The notes under the pieces were generated by a model, which was not told the DNA's origin, searched no databases, and saw only the letters and a program-made list of their open reading frames with translations. Source: Candidatus Woesearchaeota archaeon (lineage in GTDB: Archaea > Nanobdellota > Nanobdellia > Woesearchaeales > GW2011-AR4). Taken from it: a DNA stretch of 6,855 nt. Shown here in pieces: positions 1-5,536 of this stretch (positions are counted from its first letter, which is position 1; every line of letters begins with the position of its first letter). The position numbers and the translations under genes were made by a program. The stretch spans positions 1-6,855 of the forward strand of contig JADHVE010000059.1 in assembly GCA_016784195.1 (NCBI GenBank), given 5' to 3'.

Positions 1-370
1 ATAACATATTGTTTCCTTGTCCAATTAAAACATATTTTTTCGAAACTCTACATAATTCTCTGTACGCTTTCAAAGGATTAGGAATATGATCCAATGTTGA
101 AATACATGAGACCAAATCAAACGCATCATCTTTAAATGGCAGTTTATTTCCTGATGTCACCGTGTATTTGATATTTGTTCCGCAAATACTTTTTAACTTC
201 TCTTCATCAACATCCACTGCGTGTATTGTGTTAAAGATTTTTGCGAATTCCAACGTTCCTTTTCCAACACCAACATCAAGAACATTTAAAGACTTGAATT
301 CAGAAATGTTTTCCTTTATTAGACTAATAACGCTGCGATATCTGTATGCATTACTATTATTGTCACTCAT
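1..370 (-). CDS. Class I SAM-dependent methyltransferase, N-terminal part (runs off left edge)
   Basis: Only the first 123 codons lie in the window. Reading from the ATG at 370, a Rossmann-type methyltransferase is clear: motif I VLDVGVGKG at residues 30-38, an acidic residue for the SAM ribose at D53 in AVDVD, then LPFKDDAFDLV at 77-87 and a motif like DHIPNPLKAYRELCRV near 94-109, as in the Methyltransf_11 group. The start is set by a 4-base ATGA overlap with the cmk stop, so the two genes are translationally coupled and co-transcribed. I see no ribosome binding site of its own. The substrate is unknown; beside cytidylyltransferases and a CDP-alcohol enzyme, methylation of a head-group amine or hydroxyl is possible, but that is inference. 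The fold is confident, the role is not. Confidence 0.88.
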   Translation of the reverse strand, partial: MSDNNSNAYRYRSVISLIKENISEFKSLNVLDVGVGKGTLEFAKIFNTIHAVDVDEEKLKSICGTNIKYTVTSGNKLPFKDDAFDLVSCISTLDHIPNPLKAYRELCRVSKKYVLIGQGNNML

Positions 371-1095
371 TTTTTCATAACTTTTGAAATGATCTCGGAG
401 TTTTCTTCTATCTCTTTCCAATTAGTAATATAATTCTTAAGGACTGCTGCATCTTCCTCTGCAGATGGACTATCAGTATTATCATAAACAATTGCATCAG
501 GTGCTTTTGCCAGGGGTGCAATCTTTCTTTCGCGATCCTTTTTATCTATATCTGCAACTATTTTTCTTCCTTCATCTTCGCTGTACTTATCTTTCTCATT
601 TTCAGGCATTGTTTTAAAAAATCTTTTGACTTTGATGTCCAATGATGCAACAAGGAAAAATTTCCAATCTGCGTTTGGAAACATCTTTGTTCCCGTATCT
701 CTTCCTTCGATTATAAATCCACCTTTATTTCCTATTACTCTAATTCTCTCGGTTAGTATATCTCTGAGTTCTTCAATGACTGCTATCTTTGATGCAAAAT
801 GAACTACTTCTGCCCTTTGAATTTCCTTGTCTGTTATTTGATTATCAATAATCAACTTTCCGTCTTTAAAGTCAATATCTGTACTCCTAACCAATTCAAC
901 GATTTCTTTTATTTGAGTTTCTTTGAGATGATTATCAAGAATTTTATTTGCAATGGCTCGAAAAATCGTTCCTGTTTTAAGATAATCATATCCTAATAAA
1001 TTTGCAAGTGCTTTAGCAACCGTAGATTTACCAACCCATGAGCTTCCATCAATCGCTATTATAAATTTTTTATTCTTATAGCTTGTATCAACCAT
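367..1095 (-). CDS. cmk: Cytidylate kinase, bacterial Cmk type
   Basis: Predicted cytosolic kinase converting CMP (or dCMP) plus ATP to CDP plus ADP. The 242 residues match the bacterial Cmk family along the whole length, slightly longer than the usual 220-230. It has a P-loop GSSWVGKST at 17-25, LKTGTIFRA at 39-47 (equivalent to the LDSGAIYR region), S102 in HFASKIA, GRDTGTKMFPNA at 131-142, and DRERKIAPLAKAPDA at 187-201 leading to the VYDNT strand. The P-loop has an unusual Trp at position 20. Many archaea use a shorter CMP kinase of different sequence, so this gene looks acquired from bacteria. It has its own TATA box and overlaps the methyltransferase by 4 bases. In this context it would recycle the CMP released when a CDP-alcohol transferase works, supplying CTP for the cytidylyltransferases; that link is inference. 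Confidence 0.93.
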   Translation of the reverse strand: MVDTSYKNKKFIIAIDGSSWVGKSTVAKALANLLGYDYLKTGTIFRAIANKILDNHLKETQIKEIVELVRSTDIDFKDGKLIIDNQITDKEIQRAEVVHFASKIAVIEELRDILTERIRVIGNKGGFIIEGRDTGTKMFPNADWKFFLVASLDIKVKRFFKTMPENEKDKYSEDEGRKIVADIDKKDRERKIAPLAKAPDAIVYDNTDSPSAEEDAAVLKNYITNWKEIEENSEIISKVMKK

Positions 1096-1114
1096 CTCTT
1101 AAGGTTTTCATAAG

Positions 1115-1129
1115 AGCTTTTTATATTTT
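1115..1129 (-). promoter_or_regulatory. Archaeal TATA box for cmk-methyltransferase unit
   Basis: On the minus strand this reads AAAAATATAAAAAGC. Its centre is about 27 bases before the cmk ATG, which would put the transcript start at or next to the start codon and make the mRNA leaderless. No Shine-Dalgarno sequence is present before cmk, in agreement. Confidence 0.6.
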
Positions 1130-1143
1130 TCTCAATTGTTCAA

Positions 1144-1203
1144 ATAAACAAAGTCATAATGAAATAACTTAAGTAAATAGGTTGTGAAACAAACTTTGTT
1201 TAT
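1144..1203. repeat. Inverted repeat and 15-base palindrome upstream of cmk (candidate operator)
   Basis: ATAAACAAAGT at 1144-1154 is exactly mirrored by ACTTTGTTTAT at 1193-1203. The second arm also belongs to a perfect 15-base palindrome, AAACAAACTTTGTTT at 1187-1201. The half-site AAACAAA therefore occurs three times in 60 bases. The sites lie upstream of the cmk TATA box and downstream of the NTP transferase stop. They could bind a dimeric regulator; a role in the 3' end of the upstream transcript is the alternative. Confidence 0.5.
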
Positions 1204-1227
1204 ACTGAGAATAATTGATTGTTAAAA

Positions 1228-1920
1228 CTATGGAAACAGCTTCTCAGCTTTCTTTAAATCTTCAGAAAAATCTATATCAACAAAATTATTCTCAGATATA
1301 TCATATGCAAAGACTGTTTCTCCTTGGGTAATGAGATTATCAATTACTCGTGTAAGTCTTGTATCCAGACTGATTTTTGCAGCATTATTTAACTCCGCTA
1401 ATAGTTTTTTGGCGCCAGATTTTGAGAATTTGGCAATACCAATAAATTCGCCGTTCTCTTCTTCAATTTTTGATTTTGCCACACACTCAATCAAACCATT
1501 TTTTTCAACGACTCTTTCAGCTTCATCCCTTAAACCATCTTTTTTTATAGCTAAACAAATATCTCCTTTTTGTGTCAATAAGTTCTTTATGATTAGAGAA
1601 TCAAACAATACATCAGAATAAAAAAACATGAAACCGTTCTTGAGTTCTTCCCTTACAACCCACAAGGAAAGAGCCATACTTGAAACATCGTAAAAAGGAT
1701 TGAAAATATATTTTACACCCTTATGCTTACAAAAAGTTTCAACTTGATCAGATAAATGACCTGTGACAACTGTTATATCCAAAACACCCACTTTCCTAAG
1801 TGAATCTATCTGTCGCTCAAGAATGGTTTTATTATTAACTTTCAATAAACTTTGAGGTGTATCCTTAGTTAAAGGAAGCAGTCTTGTCGCTTTTCCGGCA
1901 GCCAAAATTATCGCATTCAT
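1228..1920 (-). CDS. NTP transferase, LicC/PntC-like nucleotidyltransferase (probable cytidylyltransferase)
   Basis: A 230-residue single-domain protein of the NTP_transferase (GT-A-like) fold. It opens with MNAIILAAGKATRLLPLT, the nucleotide-binding signature. The middle has VVTGHLSDQV (51-60), NPFYDVSSMALSLWVV (74-89) and YSDVLFDS (101-108), where D103 is the expected metal ligand. It ends in VDIDFSEDLKKAEKLF (214-229), where D215/D217 would be the second metal site. The SSMALSL and YSD segments recall phosphocholine cytidylyltransferase LicC and the 2-aminoethylphosphonate cytidylyltransferase part of PntC, so a CMP-activated phosphonate or phospho-alcohol is the likeliest product; sugar-phosphate activation is not excluded. 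Two oddities are Ala11 where the motif usually has Gly (GxGTR), and Gln23 where the PK lysine normally sits. The start is set by a TATA box about 33 bases upstream and the absence of other good starts. Confidence 0.85.
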   Translation of the reverse strand: MNAIILAAGKATRLLPLTKDTPQSLLKVNNKTILERQIDSLRKVGVLDITVVTGHLSDQVETFCKHKGVKYIFNPFYDVSSMALSLWVVREELKNGFMFFYSDVLFDSLIIKNLLTQKGDICLAIKKDGLRDEAERVVEKNGLIECVAKSKIEEENGEFIGIAKFSKSGAKKLLAELNNAAKISLDTRLTRVIDNLITQGETVFAYDISENNFVDIDFSEDLKKAEKLFP

Positions 1921-1946
1921 TTTGTATATTTAATATTGGTTATTAT

Positions 1947-1958
1947 GTTTATAAATTT
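1947..1958 (-). promoter_or_regulatory. TATA box for the NTP transferase gene
   Basis: Minus-strand AAATTTATAAAC lies between the phnE stop and the NTP transferase start, centred about 33 bases before the ATG. It suggests that this gene has its own near-leaderless promoter. No oligo-T run separates it from phnE, so read-through from the upstream operon may also contribute. Confidence 0.55.
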
Positions 1959-1967
1959 TTAGCAAGC

Positions 1968-2762
1968 TCATATATTTTCAACTTGAACCACTCGTTTTCT
2001 AATATAAGCACTTATTCTATCTATCGCTGCAACCATAACTACCATTATTATTAGTATAGTCAAAACTTCATGACTTCGAAATAATCTCATGCTAGTTAAT
2101 AATTCCATACCAATACCACCTGCCCCAACTAAACCAAGAACGGTGGCAGCCCTAAAATTGTTTTCTAGATAGTATAAAGTATAATTTATGAATAGTGGTT
2201 TTACTTGAGGTATAATTCCCCTCATAATCATTTGAATCTTGGTGGCACCAGTAGACATTATGGCTTTTATTACTTCAGAATCAACTGTTTCGATAGACTC
2301 AGAAAAGTATCTTCCAAGTGCACCAATTACGTGTGTTGTCAAAGCCAAGACACCTGGAAATGGTCCTAAACCAACCATAGAAACAAATATCAAACCCCAA
2401 ACTAGCTCATTTATTCCTCTGCAAATATCAAATAAAGTTCTTACAAGATGATATGTTATTTTATTACGATTAATATTTCGCGCTGCCAAGAATGATAATG
2501 GAAGAGCGATTAATGCTCCTAATGTTGAACCAACTATGGCCATCTGCAAAGTTTCAACAGCTTTTAGCAAAAACATTCCAAGATTAGAAAAATCTGGAGG
2601 AAACATCCTCTGAACAAAATCAATCATGTTCGGAATTCCTTCTGCAAATGCTGTAGCACTAGTATTGGTTCCAGTCAAAGCCCAATAATATACTACAACC
2701 ACAATTATTCCTATAAATATGCCTTTGTATCTTTTGAAAAATGGTTTATTGCGTTCATTCAT
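1968..2762 (-). CDS. phnE: Phosphonate-type ABC transporter permease PhnE
   Basis: Membrane permease of 264 residues, the usual PhnE length. It has an N-terminal hydrophobic helix at about 14-31, a second hydrophobic block at 64-94, and the family segment with RTLFDICRGINELVWGL at 108-124. A cytoplasmic EAA-type coupling loop lies at about 156-187 (ESIETVDSEVIKAIMSTGATK, then a Pro at 185). The near-invariant PhnE stretch RAATVLGLVGAGGIG is at 204-218, and a last helix spans 232-247. It would form the channel and dock with the PhnC ATPase. The start lies 2 bases after the phnC stop with no clear ribosome binding site, pointing to translational coupling. The family also transports phosphite and other phosphorus compounds, so the substrate is not fixed by sequence. 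Confidence 0.93.
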   Translation of the reverse strand: MNERNKPFFKRYKGIFIGIIVVVVYYWALTGTNTSATAFAEGIPNMIDFVQRMFPPDFSNLGMFLLKAVETLQMAIVGSTLGALIALPLSFLAARNINRNKITYHLVRTLFDICRGINELVWGLIFVSMVGLGPFPGVLALTTHVIGALGRYFSESIETVDSEVIKAIMSTGATKIQMIMRGIIPQVKPLFINYTLYYLENNFRAATVLGLVGAGGIGMELLTSMRLFRSHEVLTILIIMVVMVAAIDRISAYIRKRVVQVENI

Positions 2763-2764
2763 TC

Positions 2765-3538
2765 TTAAAAACCCGCTTTACCATATAAATACCAATCCTT
2801 TGTTTTTCCGTATATATCTACAACATCTTTTTCTGTAAGTTGGGCTGGTTCATCATCAAATACGATCTTTCCATCTCTCATACCAATTATCCTTGAAGAA
2901 AACTTCTTCGCAAAATCTAAGAAATGAAGACTAACTACGAGCGTGATATTTTTTTCCTTACAAATATTACCAAGCAAATCCATGATTTCTTTCATTAGCT
3001 TAGGATCAAGACTAGAAACTGGTTCATCAGCCAAAATTACATTGGGTTGTTGTGATAATGCTCTGGCTATCGCAACTCTTTGCTTCTGTCCTCCGCTAAG
3101 ATTCATGACTTTTTCATGTGTATGCTTTGTCAAACCAACTCTTTTGAGATTTTCATTTGCAATCAAATGATCTTCTTTTGAGAATCTTCCAAAAAGAGTG
3201 CTCAGAGAATTATTGTAACTTAGACGACCATTCAACACATTGCTAAGAACAGTATTACGTTCGATGAGATTAAAATTTTGGAATATCATTCCTATCTTGC
3301 TTCTAATTCTATTAACATCATTTTTGTTAGCATTTATTATATCCTCATCGTTTATAAGAATATTTCCAGATGTTGGTTCAATTAATTTATTCATACACTT
3401 TAATAATGTAGACTTTCCAGAACCACTAGAACCTATTATAGCCACATTCTCCCCTCTACGTATATGAAGACTTACATCTCTTACAGCGTTTTCTTTTCGG
3501 TTATTATACCGATGATTCAGTTTTTTTATTTTTATCAT
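2765..3538 (-). CDS. phnC: Phosphonate-type ABC transporter ATP-binding protein PhnC
   Basis: Complete ABC ATPase of 257 residues. It has Walker A GSSGSGKST at 36-44, Q-loop Gln87, signature LSGGQKQRVAIARAL at 147-161, Walker B VILADEP at 167-173 with catalytic Glu172, D-loop SSLDP at 175-179 and H-loop His205. The insert around 100-125 (NGRLSY...STLFGRFSKED) is typical of the PhnC subgroup. It powers import through PhnE. The start follows a weak AGGAAT motif, and the gene sits 34 bases after phnD with two oligo-T runs in between, so it is probably expressed at a lower level than phnD. Confidence 0.95.
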   Translation of the reverse strand: MIKIKKLNHRYNNRKENAVRDVSLHIRRGENVAIIGSSGSGKSTLLKCMNKLIEPTSGNILINDEDIINANKNDVNRIRSKIGMIFQNFNLIERNTVLSNVLNGRLSYNNSLSTLFGRFSKEDHLIANENLKRVGLTKHTHEKVMNLSGGQKQRVAIARALSQQPNVILADEPVSSLDPKLMKEIMDLLGNICKEKNITLVVSLHFLDFAKKFSSRIIGMRDGKIVFDDEPAQLTEKDVVDIYGKTKDWYLYGKAGF

Positions 3539-3550
3539 TTTTTAATTCCT

Positions 3551-3569
3551 AAAAAAAATGTTAAAAAAA
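3551..3569 (-). terminator. Double oligo-T signal between phnD and phnC (partial terminator)
   Basis: On the minus strand, directly after the phnD stop, there is a run of seven T (3563-3569) and, four bases later, a run of eight T (3551-3558), without a stem-loop. Archaeal RNA polymerase terminates on such tracts. Because phnC and phnE follow at once, it would act as an attenuator that leaves the binding protein in excess over the ATPase and permease. Confidence 0.5.
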
Positions 3570-3572
3570 TCA

Positions 3573-4478
3573 TTAATTGTTTGCCGCGTCCGGATTTGAT
3601 ACATCCATGCCAAGTATTTCTGCAGTTTCTCTTATAACATCATAATCACTGTCAGATACTGCTTGATAACTAGAAATACCACCCCAACCATCAACTTGGT
3701 GAATGGTTTGCTGATCCATATTTAACAAGGCATCTTGTATGGCTTTTTTAAGTTCTTCAGGCAAATTACCTCTAACTGCAATTGGAGATCCAGGAATTGG
3801 TTCCGATTCGTAAATTATAACATTGGCTTCTGGATCAATTTCTCCAGCATCAACCATTCTTTGATAAACATTATCTCCGGTTGCCCCAGCATCTACCTTA
3901 CCATTAGCAATAGCATATAGAACAGCATTATGGGTTCCTGCATAGTAACTTGTGCTGAAATCATTATCAGGGTCTATACCGTTTTCTATCAACATTTTTC
4001 TTGGTATCAAATTACCAGATGTTGAAGCAGGATCTACAAACGCAAAGCTTTTTCCTCTTAAATCTTCTACAGTTTCAATGCCTGTACTAACGCCAGCGAC
4101 AATGATTGACTTATAAGTTGCACTTCCTGTACTTTCCTTAACACCATTAACAATTGCTTCTGCTCCAGCAACATTTGATGCTATGATATATGAAAACGGA
4201 CCAAACCAAGCCATATCAATATGTTCTCCTCTCATCGCTTCTATCGCGGCTGTGTAGTCACTTGTGACTTGAATTTCCACAGGTATGCCTAGCGCTTCAG
4301 ACAAATATTCTTTCACAGGTTCATAAGCTCTAATTATTTCTTCTGCATCATCTGCAGGAATAAGTCCCATTCTTAAGACTTGGAGTTGTTGTTCTTCACC
4401 AGTATTGTTTTCTCCAGATTGACAGCCTGTGATAACAAGCATTAATACTAGGAGTACTACTATCCAACTATTTTTCAT
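3573..4478 (-). CDS. phnD: Phosphonate-type substrate-binding lipoprotein PhnD
   Basis: Periplasmic-binding-protein-type receptor of 301 residues that would hand a phosphonate, phosphite or phosphate-ester ligand to PhnE/PhnC at the outer face of the membrane. A signal peptide runs from 1 to 18 and ends in a lipobox, VITGC, with Cys19 as the lipid-anchored residue; a low-complexity Gly/Asn/Glu linker follows. The family core is clear: RMGLIPADDAEEI at 36-48, MAWFGPFSYIIA at 89-100, and VDPASTSGNLIPR at 148-160, whose STSG loop holds the phosphonate oxygens in known PhnD proteins. AGTHNAVLYAIANGKVDAGATGD at 180-202 follows. The start lies 2 bases after the preceding stop, behind a GAGGTGT site. 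Ligand specificity cannot be read from these motifs alone. Confidence 0.94.
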   Translation of the reverse strand: MKNSWIVVLLVLMLVITGCQSGENNTGEEQQLQVLRMGLIPADDAEEIIRAYEPVKEYLSEALGIPVEIQVTSDYTAAIEAMRGEHIDMAWFGPFSYIIASNVAGAEAIVNGVKESTGSATYKSIIVAGVSTGIETVEDLRGKSFAFVDPASTSGNLIPRKMLIENGIDPDNDFSTSYYAGTHNAVLYAIANGKVDAGATGDNVYQRMVDAGEIDPEANVIIYESEPIPGSPIAVRGNLPEELKKAIQDALLNMDQQTIHQVDGWGGISSYQAVSDSDYDVIRETAEILGMDVSNPDAANN

Positions 4479-4480
4479 TT

Positions 4481-4915
4481 TTACACCTCATTATTTTTTT
4501 GTCCCTTTATTTTATTTTTTATTGCTGTGCTTGATTGCTCAGGAAAGTAAGGAGTCATTATAATTCTGCCTTGAAACTCTCTTTTCAATTCTTCCAAATA
4601 GAAATCGCCTATGTGACTAGCACTTTCCATAAGTATATCTGGTTGCATAGATTTTAAATTAGAAAGGGGCGAGTATTCATCTTGTGGTACTACACAGTCC
4701 ACACATTTAAGAGATTGTACTAATCTAAGTCTTTCTCTAAATTCCATTACTGGTTTTTCCTTTTTTTCCATTACGGCCTTATCTGTTAAAACACCAACTA
4801 TGAGTTTATCTCCAAGAGCTTTACCATTCTCCATCTGAAGTAAATGTCCTTCATGTAAAATATCTCCACAAACATAAACATAAACTAATATCTGTTTTTT
4901 CTTTTTAGCAATCAT
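4481..4915 (-). CDS. HxGH cytidylyltransferase, short form (second of a tandem pair)
   Basis: A 144-residue nucleotidyltransferase of the HIGH superfamily (glycerol-3-phosphate, ethanolamine-phosphate and phosphonate cytidylyltransferases), predicted to make a CMP- or CDP-conjugate from CTP with loss of pyrophosphate. The nucleotide-binding motif HEGH is at 21-24 after VYVYVCGDIL, followed by VGVLTDKAVMEKKEKPVMEF (40-59) and RERLRLVQSLKCVDCVVPQDE. The C-terminal PYFPEQSSTAIKNKIKG (122-138) corresponds to the ISST/STT loop. GVLTDKA...KPV and the NLK-PDIL segment recall the nucleotidyltransferase domain fused to PEP mutase in phosphonate pathways. It lacks the HGDDW-like substrate segment of that family, reading MESASHIGDF instead. 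It sits one base from its partner gene, with phnD 2 bases downstream. Confidence 0.87.
   Translation of the reverse strand: MIAKKKKQILVYVYVCGDILHEGHLLQMENGKALGDKLIVGVLTDKAVMEKKEKPVMEFRERLRLVQSLKCVDCVVPQDEYSPLSNLKSMQPDILMESASHIGDFYLEELKREFQGRIIMTPYFPEQSSTAIKNKIKGQKNNEV
4483..4489 (-). promoter_or_regulatory. Ribosome binding site of phnD
   Basis: Minus-strand GAGGTGT overlaps the stop region of the preceding cytidylyltransferase gene and stands 4 bases before the phnD ATG. It is a strong archaeal Shine-Dalgarno match and fixes the phnD start. Confidence 0.75.
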
Positions 4916-4916
4916 T

Positions 4917-5462
4917 TTATTTCCCCTCCTTACTCCTATGAACTTTCAAAATCTTTTTAATGATATTTTTTGTTGATAGTTTATCATAAAATTCTGGTTG
5001 TACTACTTTACCGCCCGTCTTTTCGACATATTTACGTCCGGGCACATCTTTCCAATCTAATGCATGTACAAGAGTTATCTTGGCTCCTTTGAATTGCTTA
5101 TGAATTTCTTTTAGATTATCAGTTGGATCCTTTTTATGTTGAACCATAACCATATCAACACATCTTAAAGAAGAGATTATTGCTTTTCTCTCTTGCAATC
5201 CTGCGACTGGTTCTTCTTTATATGATTTAATTGCTTCGTTGGTTAGAACACCACAAACGTGAAAATCTCCTAGTTTATTGGCTTCTTCTAAAAGTTTCAG
5301 ATGACCATAGTGGAAAAGATCTCCTGTGACATATGAGTAAACTATATTTCGAACCTTCTCTTTTTCGACGCTAACAACATCTCCATCATTTATGCCTGAA
5401 TTTTTTGGGATAGTTACACATAACTGCCCATTCGATTTATTCAACCAAACAATTTTTTTCAT
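4917..5462 (-). CDS. AbrB-like domain fused to HxGH cytidylyltransferase
   Basis: A 181-residue two-domain protein. Residues 1-36 read as a SpoVT-AbrB-type swapped-hairpin domain: NKSNGQLCVTIPKNSGI (8-24), then DGDVVSVEKE. The rest is a HIGH-superfamily cytidylyltransferase with HYGH at 51-54 after VYSYVTGDLF, VCGVLTNEAIKSYKEEPV (69-86) and LQERKAIISSLRCVD (89-103). HALDWKDVPGRKYVEKTGG (133-151) resembles the HGDDWREG segment of phosphonate-pathway nucleotidyltransferases, and KLSTKNIIKKIL (161-172) corresponds to the ISTT loop. It is therefore the more canonical of the two tandem enzymes. The start is fixed by a TATA box 29 bases upstream; it opens the operon that continues through phnE. The AbrB-like part could bind DNA (autoregulation) or only dimerise the enzyme. 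Substrate (phospho-alcohol or phosphonate) is inferred from neighbours. Confidence 0.88.
   Translation of the reverse strand: MKKIVWLNKSNGQLCVTIPKNSGINDGDVVSVEKEKVRNIVYSYVTGDLFHYGHLKLLEEANKLGDFHVCGVLTNEAIKSYKEEPVAGLQERKAIISSLRCVDMVMVQHKKDPTDNLKEIHKQFKGAKITLVHALDWKDVPGRKYVEKTGGKVVQPEFYDKLSTKNIIKKILKVHRSKEGK
4923..4930 (-). promoter_or_regulatory. Ribosome binding site of the second cytidylyltransferase
   Basis: Minus-strand AGGAGGGG lies inside the 3' end of the first cytidylyltransferase gene, 7 bases before the next ATG. It confirms that start and shows that internal operon genes use Shine-Dalgarno initiation while the first genes do not. Confidence 0.75.
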
Positions 5463-5485
5463 AGTTCACTAGTGTTACTGGTGGT

Positions 5486-5496
5486 TATTTATATAG
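5486..5496 (-). promoter_or_regulatory. TATA box of the cytidylyltransferase-phnDCE operon
   Basis: Minus-strand CTATATAAATA is centred about 29 bases before the ATG of the AbrB-cytidylyltransferase gene, in the 74-base gap after the CDP-alcohol transferase gene. It is a very good match to the archaeal TATA consensus, with a predicted transcript start within a few bases of the ATG. Confidence 0.65.
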
Positions 5497-5536
5497 TTTC
5501 TCATTCCACATTCTATAAATAAAACAATATAGAAAA

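Noticed and set aside
162..380. Plus-strand open frame of 72 codons
   Set aside because: It lies opposite the methyltransferase and the end of cmk, both of which show clear family motifs on the minus strand.
1115..1129. Bacterial -10 box reading of the A/T-rich promoter words
   Set aside because: No matching -35 elements occur at the right distance at any of the four sites, whereas the distance to the ATG fits archaeal TATA boxes each time.
1331..1621. Plus-strand open frame of 96 codons
   Set aside because: It is antisense to the NTP transferase, with a Ser/Phe-rich composition typical of a shadow frame and no start signals.
5463..5536. Terminator between the CDP-alcohol transferase and the cytidylyltransferase operon
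   Set aside because: No T run or stem is visible on the minus strand in this gap; read-through is likely and the TATA box there explains the AT-rich sequence.
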